A stretch of DNA of 64,000 nt from Ectocarpus siliculosus (Eukaryota; Sar; Phaeophyceae; Ectocarpales; Ectocarpaceae), in contig FN648368.1 in assembly GCA_000310025.1 (NCBI GenBank), forward strand, positions 250,614 to 314,613. Direction: 5' to 3'. The notes below the pieces were generated by a model. It did not search any database and had not been told where the DNA came from. It saw only the letters and a program-made list of their open reading frames with translations. How positions within the stretch are numbered: the first letter of the stretch is position 1; each line of letters opens with the position of its first letter. Position numbers and translations under genes: made by a program. This document shows positions 35,735 to 48,823 of this stretch, one piece after another.

Positions 35735-37284
35735 GGCTCCGGCCACACACAGCAGTCGAACGCAACAACACAGTGTAGTGGACGCGCCTGCACCGCGCTG
35801 GCGGGGGTACCGTGTTTCAATATCCCGGGCCACCCCCGGGCTGCGGGCGCTGCAACAACAAAAATATATGGCCCGCTTGTTTGAATTTTGAAAACACAAC
35901 AGGCAGTCGTCACAACATTCAGGTGAGGGATCTCGTGTGTTGCTGAGTTTATCCCCCAAGACGCGTTGAGCGAATTTTGTCTACGGCCAACTTCTGTCTA
36001 GACGTGGTGTAGTGCATGCCCGGCGACCCCAACATAGCACACCAAACTCGGTGGCCGAAAAGTACGCCTCCCCCGGAGATACTCTCCATCGACCCCCCTC
36101 TTCAACACCCTTGAACACCCCAACAGCTGAGCTGAGCGTAGAGCCAGTCACGTGGAGCCTGCGTTGCGTCTCAAGGACCACCATAGCTGGAGAATCCACT
36201 AGGTTTTCCTGGTACCATGCACTTTGCAAAGTCCCCGTGCGTTTTTCCGAGCTCACCCACCCTTCCTCTCCACGCCAACCCTTGCCTCTGTGTGGCATCC
36301 ACTTTGCATCATCGGGACTTTGTTCAAGTACAGACTCCCGAGAGACGCTCTCGGCCGCACGCGACACAGCGACCGCACGCGACACAGCGACGCGGTTACT
36401 CTCGGGCGCTGTTCATGAGGGCAGGCGGTGGTGGGAGGAGGAGGTCTTCCGCGCACGGGAGCGCAATAAGCTCGGATTGGGTCGAGCTGGAAGGAGATGC
36501 TATTGTCGGAGAGGCCAGAGCTAACATGCGGCTTGCTGATGCTGGTGATGGGGCAGAGGACAGTGACGTCCCTGACACTGTTGACTTCAATGGCGAGGTG
36601 GGCGTTGATTGAGGACGCGGCGGCATTGGAGGTAGTCTGCGGAGGTACTCTGTTCATCAGGTTGTTCTGTAGCGCTCTCTGCATTTTGGAAGCCGATGTC
36701 GCCTCACTATGCTCGTCTCTCGGCCGTTACCTTGCCCACTTGGGTTCCATGCACACAACATGCGATCTTTTTTTATGTACCGCATGACACCCGGAGTCTA
36801 CACATGAGCAAGCAAGTGACAGCGAGTGAGAGATCAGGCCTGTTGTGCAGCAGCAAAGCGCGTGTGCGTTCGTGCTTCTTTTCGCTCTCTTTCCGGCGCG
36901 GAGACACTTGGCAGTTCAAGAGCCAAGATGTATGCTGCCATCTACCTTCTGGAGAAGGCATTACAGAGACGTGTTAGGTACACATTTATTCAGCGGCACG
37001 ACGGTATGCAAGGAAGAAGACACGGGTTTCAACCGGCATGTTGCCCGAAGATAAAGACCAACCCACCCTGCCCCACTCCAAGACGGTTCCCACACGCTGA
37101 GACGTAAACATTCCTGTCTGCTCGGTGACAAAGTTCAAAAGTTGTTGGCCGTCGCTGCCGTTTCTTCTGCAGTGTTCGTCTCGCGCCACCCAACTTAGCC
37201 TGCTGTAAGAGTATAGATCGCATCTACGTGCGCTTAAAAGGATCGAGTGAATTTTCTTCATTTCGAAGGATCGCCAACCCCTTG
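35735..37284. promoter_or_regulatory. Divergent intergenic region, fusion gene and hydrolase
   Basis: 1.55 kb between two divergent start codons. It should hold both promoters and 5' UTRs, and perhaps an upstream hydrolase exon. A perfect 18-base tandem (CGCACGCGACACAGCGAC twice) lies at about 36356-36391. Open frames at 36012-36524 (plus) and 35981-36385 (minus) have no recognisable motifs. Confidence 0.45.
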
Positions 37285-40200
37285 ATGCTCTGCGGCCCCC
37301 GCCCCGGGTCTCGCTCTCGGCCCCTTCGAACGCACCCCCCGCCCAAACAACAGACGCTGACGTTTGGCGACTACCGCCGCCCTTCGCTGCTTGAGCACTG
37401 CGTCTTGACCCTGGCGGCCGTTGGCCCGGTGGGGTGCAAGGCTTTCTCGACGTTTCGGAAGTTGCGTCGGACGTGGGCTAAGGTTGCGGTGGCCGTGGTG
37501 GTTCCGGCAGTTTCCTGGGTTGTGCGATCCGTCCTCGGCTATCTCTACAGGTGATTTGCACTCTTGAGCTTTCGAGCGGTTGGGGGTTCGGCTGTATATG
37601 TGCTCGACGGTATTCCACGGCAGACACACCACAGCTTTTCTTAGGTGCGTGTTGTTTGGTTGTGTTTAAAGTGGCTCTGTGCCGTGCCTCCCGCGTTGCA
37701 GGAACGTAATCTGCTTGAAGCCGCTGCTTCTGACCCGTCCCGGGTACATGCCGCTCTTCGCGCTGTTTGTTGCGGCCCAGCGTCTTTTCTTCGTGTCGTA
37801 GGTCCTAGGCACTTCTCAGGGATAGCTCAATGTGTCCTCCTTGACCTATCTTGCATGATCGTAGCTTTCCACCCCGGCTTTAATCGAGACCTGTTCCGAT
37901 ACCCCACCGGGAACAAATGCTCCGTCCTCTCCAGGACGACGCGTAATATAACAACTAAATCATGCAAAACAACTGTACGCCCCCCCCCCCCCCCCCTAGG
38001 GAGATCGTCCTTCAGCCGAAGCTGAGATCTCCGGAGAGCGTGGCCTTCCCCAACAGCCGCTTCGAAGACGTGCGCGGGCTCAAGGTCCACTACCTGCGGG
38101 AAGACCCTACCAGCGTCGATGGGACGCCCGTGCCGGCGCGGCGTGTCCTCCACATGAACCACGGCTTCGGGGCGTCGTCGTCCTCCTGGTCCCCCGTGAT
38201 CCGGAGACTCTCCCGCGACCTCGGCGTCTTGGCCATCGCTCACGACACCCCCGGGTTTGGGGTTGCTTGGTGATGTCGTTTTTTGGGAGGCGACCCGTTA
38301 TTTTTTTGGGAGCAACGCAGGTGGGGGGGGGAGGACCCCCGCGCCCCAGAGAGATTTTTGGAGATGGGCAGGGGGGGGTTTCCGTGCCCTGCTGTAGGCC
38401 CGGGGGGGGGGGGGGGGAGGGTCGTGACCTACTGTCGACGTGGGCGTTGGTACTCCTGGATGAGCCGGGTTTCTGGTCCCGCCCACGCCGGTGACATTCG
38501 TGGCGCTAGTGTTGTATTGGGGACTGGACGGACTCCGGAAGAGGAGGAGGCAGTTCTCTCTGGCGAGTCCCCCGCCTCAGAACCTTTGGGGTGGTCTTCT
38601 GCGTTGCATGTACACATGCCTTTGAGAGCGTCAGCGCGCCATCACGTGTGTGCGCGTTGCCATCCACTTTGTTCTGGGATTCAGGTTTTTCACCTTTCGA
38701 TACGTTTGGACGCCACCAGGGGGGGGGTGTACCCATAGTCGTGCATGCCGTAGTCGTTAGACCATTGCCCTCGCATCCCTACAAAGCCGGGACGGAGCAC
38801 GCCGGGTTCTCACTGGACCAGGCTCTCACATCACCAAGCGCGAAGCGCCGTGAGGTGTTCGGCGAGTCGCATGAAGGGTGCGCTGCATCCTGCTAAGGGT
38901 GTTCGGCAATCTTGGGCTTACTTCCTTGCGTACGGATGACAGCTGCGTATGACTTAATTCATTTTCTGGTGCTTTCACGTAGAGACAGTTGTCAGCACTG
39001 TGTAACTGCCTCGAGAGTGCTTGACCATTTTGACACAACGTGGTGCGATCACCCCCCTTGCGCGGAGTGAGGGTTCTCGACCCCGCACAACATAATCTAT
39101 ACTCGACCACCATTCATGGTTACCGCAAAAAAAAACAAAGGCAAAAAAAAAGCGGTAACCTGGTTGCCGAGCTCACGAAGTGATCGGCTTGTTTTACCAG
39201 GGGGGGGGTGTACTCATAGTCGTGCATGCCGTAGTCGTTTGACCATTGACCTCGCATCCCTACAAAGCCGGGACGGAGCACGCCGGGTTCTCACCGGACC
39301 AGGCTCTCACATCACCAAGCGCGAAGCGCCGTGAGGTATTTGGCGAGTCGCATGAAGGGTGAGCTGCATCCTGCTAAGGGTGTTCGGCATCTTGTGCTTA
39401 CTTCCTTGCCTACGGATGACAGCTACGTATGACTTAATTTATTTTCTGGTGCTTGCACTTCCAGAGACAGTTGTAAGCACTGTGTAACTGCCTCGAGGAA
39501 GCTTGACCATTTTAACACAACGTGGTACGATCATCCCCCGTTGCGCGGAGTGAGGTTTCTCGACCCCGCACAACATGATCTACTCGACCACCATTATGGT
39601 TACCGCAAAAAAAAAAAAACCGAGGTAAAAAAAAAAAAACGGTAACCTGGTTGCCGAGTTCACGAAGTGAATTGGCTTGTTTTACAACGTCGTTGCCAAG
39701 CGACGAAAACCCAATCCCGATGGCAAACACCGAGTGGGGGGCTTGTTTTACAACGTCGTTGCCAAGCGACGAAAACCCAACCCCGATGACAAACACCGGT
39801 GGGGGCGGCATGTTTTACAACGTCGTTGCCAAGCGACGAAAACCCAACCCCGATGGCAAACATCGGAGGGGGAAAACCAGGGGGGGGGGAACATAACGAG
39901 AAGTAGAGGGAGTGCTCTGAAGTATTGTTAAATTTTCATGAGAACGTCTCTCGTTCGAGTTTCTTCGTGTTTTTTTCGTTATTTGGTGTCGTTCATCCCT
40001 CTTGTCTCCCCAGCCATCACGGGCGAGCTCGTGCAGAAGGGCTTGGAAGAGCTGGGAGAATCCACGGCAAGCGAGGGAAGGTGCGTGCTGATGGGTCACT
40101 CCATGGGCTGCATCACGGCGGCCACGACGGCCCTCGACCCGTCTCTGCCGCCTCACCACACCACCCTGGTCCTAGTCGCTCCTGCCCTCTCTCTGCCTAG

Positions 40201-43200
40201 AAAGAGCACAGCCGAGCAGCGGCGCGCCTCCGCGCGACGAGAGGCGGCGGCGGCGGCAGCGGCGAACGCTCCAGTAGCAAACGGCAGCAAGGGATCGGCG
40301 CCAGCAGAAGCTGCGGCGGCGTGCTCGGAAAATGAGCTCCTGCGCGGTGGAGGTGGCAGAAGGGGCGCGGGTTCATCCGCGAGAGGCGGGGTGGGAGCGG
40401 TGGTCGGGGCGCCGGCTAGCGCCGCCCAGGCGGTGCTGCACGCTGGGGTGTGGCTGTTCAACTGGTGCCTGCTGCCGATGATCTACCCGCTCGAGATTCT
40501 GGGGCTCAGGTGGGCACGACGGGTGGAGTGGCTTGGGGCGCTTAACAGACTCGGGTGGTGCTCGCAGGTTGTTGTTGTTTTTTCGGTGCACATCAAGTGC
40601 TTCGCATGTATCTGAGTGTTAGTGAGAAAGAGGGTTGTTGGGGGCTGAGGATGGGCGTCGGTATTTCCGCGTTTGTTTTCAATCAATTTTCTGCGGTTTC
40701 CTGTGTCGCCCGCCGCGTGACTTGACCGGACCCCTTGGGTAGTTTGTTGGCCCGTGCAGTTCGTCCTTTGGCAGGCAAGAAGCGTCTTCTTTTCCGCCGT
40801 GGGTCGACACCTTCCGTAGAATCTTTGTTCCTCTGTGCCCACCGCCTACCCTGCCAAGGCTAGCGCATACATTCGGTGATCGTCAACTGGGCCCCGACGG
40901 GTGCACCCGATGAAACCTGCCCCAAGCTTCATGGCTCAGTTGTTTTATGCTTGAACCCGCCAGCGATGCCCGACGTCAAGCGTTTTGTTGGACACAACAC
41001 CTCCACTGCACGAAAGCGAGAACCCCCGCCCCCCCCTGAGACTCGCCCCCCCCGGTGTTTGTCATCGGGGTTGGGTTTTCGTCGCTTGGCAACGACGTTG
41101 TAAAACAAGCCCCCCACTCGGTGTTTGCCATCGGGATTGGGATTTCGTCGCTTGGCAACGACGTTGTAAAACAAGCCAATTCACTTCGTGAACTCGGCAA
41201 CCAGGTTACCGTTTTTTTTTTTTACCTCGTTTTTTTTTTTGGCGGTAACCATGAATGGTGGTCGAGTAGATCATGTTGTGCGGGGTCGAGAAACCTCACT
41301 CCGCGCAACGGGGGATGATCGTACCACGTTGTGTTAAAATGGTCAAGCTTCCTCGAGGCAGTTACACAGTGCTTACAACTGTCTCTGGAAGTGCAAGCAC
41401 CAGAAAATAAATTAAGTCATACGTAGCTGTCATCCGTAGGCAAGGAAGTAAGCACAAGATGCCGAACACCCTTAGCAGGATGCAGCTCACCCTTCATGCG
41501 ACTCGCCAAATACCTCACGGCGCTTCGCGCTTGGTGATGTGAGAGCCTGGTCCGGTGAGAACCCGGCGTGCTCCGTCCCGGCTTTGTAGGGATGCGAGGT
41601 CAATGGTCAAACGACTACGGCATGCACGACTATGAGTACACCCCCCCCCCCCCCCCCTGAGACTCCAGAGGCCGCCGCACATGATTTACGCCTGCCTACG
41701 GCAGGACGCTAGCTTACAGCGGAAACTTCTGGCGGCGGGCGCTCCGAAAAGTCTGGTGAGAAACAGACGATATGGGAGATAGCGATGTGTACGGGTTACT
41801 CTCAATCCCAAAGTCTCGTTTTCGTTGGAGTGAAACGTTCTCAAATTGTCTGCACTTGACGGCAACCCCGCAACAAACTTCTCTCTGCTGCCAGAGCGTG
41901 GTCTGAAGCTTGCCATCGAAGTGCAAAGGGTGTGCTCCTCGTGTTTCCGCATCCGTCGTGCGAGATCGGTGTCATTGTGACCTTGACCACTCTTTTTGTT
42001 GCGCCATCACCGCCTCTGCCACTCTTTCGTTTCGCTTTTGTCCTAAAAAGCACAGGCGCATTGCTCCGACCTGTTCGTGCTCGCGAGCGTACGTGCGTGG
42101 TTGAATCTCTAGCTTAGTGGTTGAGCCGGCGCGGAGTTTATCAAATGAAAGCACCGTCTCGAGTCCTTATTTGCAGCTGTTGGGGGACGATCACCAACCA
42201 GTAGTCCAAATACTCCCACCTGTTTGATCGAGTAGCTAACCAACATCAAGACAATGGAAACATGCGACGTGTTCCGCGTGCGTCGGCAGGGTCGACCAAG
42301 CGGGGGTGGACTTAGACGTGATCAACCGCTACCGGTGGCCCACCCTCGTGCGGTACTGGGACAGGTGCGTCGTGTGTGACAAGGATGACACCGCCATTGG
42401 CAGGGCTTCTTTTGGGCGGTTTAATTTCTTTGGCCTTCCTTGACTACGAGTTAGGTGTGGTTTAGCAGGTTGTGTTGAGGTGGTGTGGTAGCTGTAAATG
42501 CTGTCTGTTGCTTGTGCTGGGGTATAGAGAGATGGGCGCACCAAATCGTGCATGTGTAAGTAGATAGTACGCCGGTGGATTATCGGCATCGTTCTTTTGA
42601 AATGCTGGTCCTGACCAAGCACGCCTTCGGTACACCTCTGGTGAGCACGTGCCTCCCCGCATGCGCGGGTTTGTCTACAACCGCTGCAAGTCGTTTCGTA
42701 TGAATGTCATGTGTTTGTGTTTCGACAGCAGTCTTTTTTTTGTTTGCAGTAACGCTGTCGTTGTTTGCGATCCTTTTCCCTCGTGGTTGGACGTCATTCC
42801 TACCCCCCTGCCCCCCCTAATGGTAGATGAAACTTGCAGCGAATCTAATGCACTTTTCCCCGACTGCCTTTCCCCCCCCCCCGCCCCCCCCCTTCTCTAT
42901 CTCTCTCTCTCTGCCCCTTGCCGGCACACGCGGTACTCTGTTGCTGTTGCTGTTGGATCGTTGGATCGGACCAACCGATCACCGAAGGGGCTTTGCGTTG
43001 TTTCTTCTCGACCGCTTGCAGATCGGCGCAGGTGGAAGGGCGGGGCCATCTGGGTTGGTGGAGGCAGTGGCTGTAAAGGCCGCGCAGGGCATGAAGGTCA
43101 TCGTCATTCAAGGTGCAGAGTGCAGAGGAAGTCAGGTTGTGGCCGAGCAATCGCCTTGGCCACAGAGAAATTTCCGATGGCGGTTTGCAGGTTTACAAGC

Positions 43201-44457
43201 GTGCTGAAACGGTGCTACTCGTGTATCGCGAAAACGGAAGCTGTGGCTTTCGGTGTGATTGTCCAAAAGACACAGCAGGCATATGTTAGCTAGTACTGGT
43301 AGATTTGTCCCTCGTGTCGCGTGTCTCTCCCCCTCTGGAACATGTTTCCTGTGTGACCTTGTGCAAGACACTGCGTGGTTCTGCGTTATAGCGTTGTTGA
43401 AAAATCGTTTGCTCTGGGGGCATGAGGGTGCGCTCTGTCCTGTTTCGCCTCCTACAAAGCCACACTGGTAGCGAAGGTCTTGGTGATTCCTCAACGCTGA
43501 CCTCATGATTTACACCAGCCCTCTTGCGCGCGCCTCACACGCTCCCTGCTTTGCTTCCCGACCTCGATGGCGATGCCCGGGGTTGTCAGGGACCTCAAGA
43601 TCTAGACAAGCAAAACTCTACACTTCACCGCCCTCCTTTTCTCTGTTTCGTGTGCCAGGTCGAGTGTCTGTGTGCACACATTATTATGTTTTGGCGGGTT
43701 CCGTTTTGCTGTCTCTGCAACATACGCCTCTTGACAATACGTATCAACTTCTGTTGGTGGCGTGCAGGCGACAAGGACACGCTCGTCAGCTCCAACAAGG
43801 CCAAGGCTATCGCCGACGCCATCCCGGGAGCAAAGGTAAGAAGACCGGTAAGTCTGGTGTGTTTTGGCCAGCCCATGTCTTCGGCTGTCCCTCGCGGTTT
43901 TCTGACTGCCCGAAGGCTCTTCCTCTCTCCCTGAAGAACTGCATTCTGGGGTCACACAGAACCTCCTCTGCAGTGCATGCCGAAAAGGTTTGAGCTCGTC
44001 TCTAGCTGCAACGGGACTTCAAACGCTGAGCTGAGCCAATTGGTGTTTGTTGTTGTCTTCACACATTAAAAGCCGTTCCGTTCTTATGCTTCAGCGATAT
44101 GTCGCGATACTATTTGTTTTTCTTGTTCTTTTTGATATGAGATGCCTTCAGCTACCTACTGCTCGCGAGAGTTTGGACTACTCCGCAGTACTTGCGCGCT
44201 GAGCATACCCCCCCCCTCACACCCTCGACACTTCCGACTGTCGTTGGTACTCTATGAGCGTGGCAGGAGGGTTTCGTTTACCATCCCCTAACACCACCCC
44301 TCCCGGCTTACGGTGTCGTTGTTGCGCTGCGTTCCAGCTGTTGCTGTTGCCGGAGTGCGGGCACGTGCCTCACGAGGAGAGGCCGGACGACTTCCTGCGG
44401 CTCGTCCTCGAACAGATCAGCCCAGCCAGTGGTGGGGATGGTGATACCGATTCATGA
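37285..44457 (+). CDS. Alpha/beta hydrolase, at least 8 exons, one exon unresolved
   Basis: Exons: 37285-37550, 37702-37794, 38000-38261, 40014-40509, 42290-42364, 43039-43112, 43768-43835, 44338-44457 (TGA). Conserved parts: oxyanion-hole loop HGFGAS and the DTPGFG strand end (exon 3); nucleophile elbow GHSMG (exon 4); the acid GDKD (exons 6-7); CGHVPHEERPDDF with the catalytic His (exon 8). Exons 1-2 carry hydrophobic stretches (VAVAVVVPAVSWVV and PLFALFVAAQRLFF), suggesting an N-terminal membrane anchor. Exon 3 ends in phase 0 while exon 4 needs one preceding base. At least one exon between 38262 and 40013 is therefore unresolved, or a donor is misplaced. Exon 4 carries a long Ala/Gly/Arg-rich insert after the nucleophile strand. 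The start ATG is tentative. Substrate unknown. Confidence 0.8.
38711..39190 (+). mobile_element. Poly-G-bounded element, copy without tail repeats
   Basis: It starts with CCAGGGGGGGGG and CATAGTCGTGCATGCCGTAG, continues through the family body, and ends after GGTTACCGC, two A runs, GCGGTAACC and GGCTTGTTTTA. It lacks the 60-bp tail repeats. The next copy begins immediately, sharing a CCAGGGGGGGGG junction. No coding capacity. It lies in a hydrolase intron. Confidence 0.85.
39191..39885 (+). mobile_element. Poly-G-bounded element, long copy with three tail repeats
   Basis: Same body as the preceding copy plus three tail units at about 39675-39865. Each unit contains TTTTACAACGTCGTTGCCAA and GCGACGAAAACCCAA. 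CCAGGGGGGGGG follows the element, as at its start. The body holds an inverted pair GGTTACCG...CGGTAACC around A runs, and a perfect hairpin TTCACGAAGTGAA. No open frame of note. Confidence 0.9.
41045..41655 (-). mobile_element. Poly-G-bounded element, inverted copy with two tail repeats
   Basis: It is almost identical to the copy at 39191-39885 but on the other strand, and ends in a C run. CCCCCCTGAGACTC occurs at both edges (about 41031-41044 and 41652-41665), which looks like a target-site duplication. It lies in the hydrolase intron after exon 4. Confidence 0.9.
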
Positions 44458-46731
44458 TGAGGCTGTCGGAGACACAGCAGCAGCCTTTGTTCCGATGATG
44501 ATCTACCCGTTGTTGGCTCTTGACAGGAGGAGGAGAGGACTCCTTCTTACGGTCCTGTCGACTGGTTTGCCGTTAGCCGGGCGACTGTGTGTGTGTGTAT
44601 GTATGTGTGTGTTTTTTTAGGGGAGTGGCGGGCGCGTTGGAAAATTTTGTTCGTTTGCACATGTTGAAATGCATTTTGTGTAGATATTGGGTGCCGAAGG
44701 GGGTCAATTTTGCGTTGAAATACATCGTTATCAGGTGGAGAATGCAGCGCAGAGTGAAGCACTTCCTCCTTGCTACTTTCCAGGTTGACGGCGAATAGAG
44801 GGCACTGTTGATAGGTATTGGGCAACGTTCCGCGTTTTGGGGGTTACGCATCGTGCGTTACCAGCGTGTCAGCTTGCAGCAGCCTCATGTACGATACAAG
44901 GTTACGGTTGTGATAGATGCATTGCTCGGTGTGTGTTAATTGGTTGGGTGTGACTGCTGGTGTGATGTTTTCCCAACGACTACCCAGATGATATCGAAGT
45001 ACCTAGCATTTTTTGAAAACACGTGGAGGTGGGTACAAACGACGATTCGAAGGTTTTGTCGGCGCCAATTTCGTCGTGACAACTAAGACGAAATTGGTGG
45101 ATTGGGGGCACCACAAGAGTCTCCTCGTCCCCAACATTGCACCAGACTTTAAGACTCGCCAGGAAACGTTCATGAGTAAGGGCACGCACGGCACGCACGG
45201 CAAGCCTTGTTTACCTTTCTTTCACTTTGCCGTCCATGCCAGATGACGCATGCAGGCTATGGTACGTCGTATTTTCGACAATGGGTGGCTTGTGGTACCT
45301 CGCCACCTGGTTTGGTTGTGTAGGAGTAACAACGTAAGGCCACCTTAGCGGTGCATCTCCAACGCTGACGTGGGAGCGGAACAACGACAGTCAATGCCCC
45401 GTGAACCAAAGGGGAGGGGGGCTTAAAAAAAAGAAAATGCTGCATATTTTCCGCAGACATCGGAGAGTTTCCATTTCGTCCTCTCCCGAACGTGGCTCTG
45501 CCATGAGACTGCTGGGACGCTGTTGGGGACTGGCGCCTTTCACACAACTAGAACACTTCTCGGCCATGAACAAAACCAGCACCTTGTTTTGAAGTACTAT
45601 GTCAAACGAAATAAGCATTCACATGGGTGACCAACTACATAGATGATAGGCCTGCTGCAACAGCCTGCTCAGGTATTTCCCTGACCTTCAAAATGAACTC
45701 CATTGGCGTTCGTCCACTCACGCCTGTGACTCGAACCAACCAACATTGAAACAAACCTACGGTACTAAGATGAGTCGCACCCCGGCGCAGACAGACTCGC
45801 CTGCAATCGCCTGTCAACTTACCACCCGCTGACAACACCAAGGAACAAAAACGAAGGACACAGCAAACATTTCCGATTTCTACCCCGTGTCATCACATCT
45901 TGATCGAGAACATACATATACAGATGCGCCCTTACATTCAAAGACTCAAAGTTACAAATCGCACGTAACATGCCTGTACGCTCGAGACATGTCTATCTAC
46001 GCAATCCGCGACTCCGCACGATGACGCCGAAAAAAACGGGAAAAGGGGGACCAAAATACATATATGAAACACACGGGCGCGCGTTGATTCCTGTAAGCAG
46101 TCATGTGATGCAAGGCGCATGCGCATGAACAGGAGTAGGCTCTTGATACCTCGTCACGCACAATTTTCTTCCCACACCGCGCGGCGGTGTAGCACTAACG
46201 CAACACACAGCAGCAGCAGTCGGCCTCTTGATCCTTCCCGTGTACATGCTTCGACAGACGCCACGTACTGCTCTCAAGTGTGGTATATACAACAACGCAG
46301 AAAATTAATCATGTCTAAAGTTTGCAAGGCAAACCACAGATGATCTACTGAAAGTAATTCGAGGTCATGATGGAAAAAGTTGACTGTTTTCCATTTGTCG
46401 ACTTCCGTAAGCGCGCAATGTAAAGGCATGGAGCACAACCGTACCGCACGATACTTTTTGCACGGGCCAGCCGTACCTCTCGAAAAGTGTCACATCATCA
46501 CCGGTGTGCACAAGCGGCATGGTGTGCACACTTATGTAACCGAAATCAGGGATGCCTACCGCCACTACTGTCCTCCGCAGATAGGCAGCAGCCTTGAGCC
46601 ATATGCATCGATCCCGACCCTCCCCCCCCCAACCGTTTGGATTGATCTATGCATGCCCCGACTCAAGGAAACCACTCGCGAGGGCAAAACGGACAAACTC
46701 AAACATTTCCGGTACGCAGCCTACAACTCAA
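44458..46731. other. Convergent spacer, hydrolase and CCT gene 3' ends
   Basis: 2.3 kb between two stop codons facing each other. I see no exon, RNA gene or known repeat. It probably consists mainly of two 3' UTRs. Confidence 0.5.
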
Positions 46732-48783
46732 CTACCTGTTATCCCTCTCCTTAAAGCCTAACTTGGCGGCCTGATCAGGAGTAAGCAAGTACAGGGAGCC
46801 GCCGCTGCCGCCACCGCTGCCGCCGCCGGGGGCGCCCGCTGTATCACCCTCCTGGGATAGCCTACCATTGAGGGATCTGATGTTCGTGGGCGGTGGTGTC
46901 GACTCGCGCGCGAGGGGCGGCGGTAACTCTCCGCTGACGGAGCGGCTGTCTCCAGCCCTTTGCAGCTCTTTCACGGAAACGAAGTCTTTGCCCTTTTTCT
47001 GGAACTTGCCGCCGTTTCTCGGCCTTTCTCTGGCCTTGTTTTGCTCCTTGCGGTTGGGGTCGTTCTCGCGCATCGCCTTGACGAACGGCCGGCGCTTTCT
47101 CTTGTGGTGGTAGCGGGCGAGGGCAGCCTGCGTGATTGTGTAGCACACCACAGCGGTGTCGAAAGAGGAGGCACGTGTCATCAGGTTGCGTGGTTGTTGT
47201 ATCTCTTTCTAAATATACCAACGAGCACGCACGGAAGAGTTGAGGTATGAGTGTGCTCAGGGGAGGCGTTCTTATTTGACCACCGACTGCTGTAGGCTTG
47301 AACTTGACTCGAGAGTGGAGCTTTGTCCCTGTTGGACAGAAATTCATGTAGTGTGCGCCGCCTGAAAATGGTTCGCTCGTTGTTTGGGTGTTTCGATATT
47401 GTTGTTGATATTGGCTATTCTTGTGCAAGTACTCTAACCCTCTCCCGAAGCCATAACAATCGCCGATGGGGTCAATTCGTATGTATAGAGACGAAGACAA
47501 CTACCCAAACCAGTCCTATGCATACCTGCGAGGGGCGAGAGGCAAGTGTCTATTAATAGTGGTGGAGTTGAGTGGACGACATGGCGGAAAGCGCTGCACT
47601 ATTAGCTCATGCAAACGACACAACGTGGTGCCAAAGGCCTGGCCCAGCCAGTGTACTATTTTATTGAAGTCTACTGCTGTTGGCAGAAACTTGCAATTTT
47701 TCGGAGAGCTGCGCCTGAACTGACCGCTGTCGCGGCTGAAACAAAACAAACCAGGTGAGCGGGAAATGGAAACAAGAGAGGCGCAAACGCGAGACGCGTC
47801 CGTGCGAAGGGCAACAATAGGGCACATGTGTCCGCTCCAGCCAACGAATTTTCACGGAAATTTCGTTTCCCCCGAGAAACTCCAGCACAACGAGTCACGC
47901 TTATTTAGCAACATAATACGAAGGTAGCTTGCGACATCTTCGGAACAAACTGCAATTCGGGTTTTGGGTGACTAGCACAAGGATGAATCCGCTTCTTGGC
48001 CTTCGGAGGAAAAGCCGTACTGGACGCATGTATTAGGAGACACCGTGGGAAAATATCGCAAAAAAATCAGGATATGGTTGTGAACCTGTCTACGCGTCAT
48101 TTTCTGCTGCCCGGAAACTCAATACTTGTACAAGAAGTTCAAAAACAGCAGTAGCCCGCAACGCAGCAGCAAACGTTTCTGGACAACAACACGCGTATAA
48201 ATGATACAAGTAGATCTCACCTCTCGCGTCCACTCTGTCGCGCCTTCAGATTGGTCCTCCAGGGTCATCATCGATGACAAAACTCCCGGCGAACTGAATC
48301 TTCCTACGATACCGCCACCACCTGCTGCTCCCGGCCACGCCGCCGCCATTGGCGGACTCGGGCGGCCGCCAACCTTGGAAATGTCAGGGATCATGCTCGC
48401 GAGAAGATTAAAGCTAGACTTCCTCTCATGGTAGACTATTGGGGTGGGAGGCGGAGCTACTTGGTGTCGTGTTGTATCTGTTGGGGCGTAGCCTTGGTCG
48501 CTATTGCAGGAGGGCGCTGGACTAACGCCTGGGTGATGGGCGTAGCGGTTGTGTTGGACACCGTATGGTATACCACCGTTGCTAGTTCCGCTCCGTTCCG
48601 TAGTGCCTGTCGCGGTTGCTGTAACCGCGGGCGCTTCCCAGTCCTGCACCAAGCCGCCGGGCGCTGCTCGTGGTGGTGGTTGAGGTTTGGCGTCGGGCAT
48701 GAGGCAAACGTCTGCCAGGGAAGAGTCGCGGATCTTGCAATGGGGATCGAACGACTGCTGTCGAAGGTGCTTGGGTGGAACAC

Positions 48784-48823
<40 letters not shown>

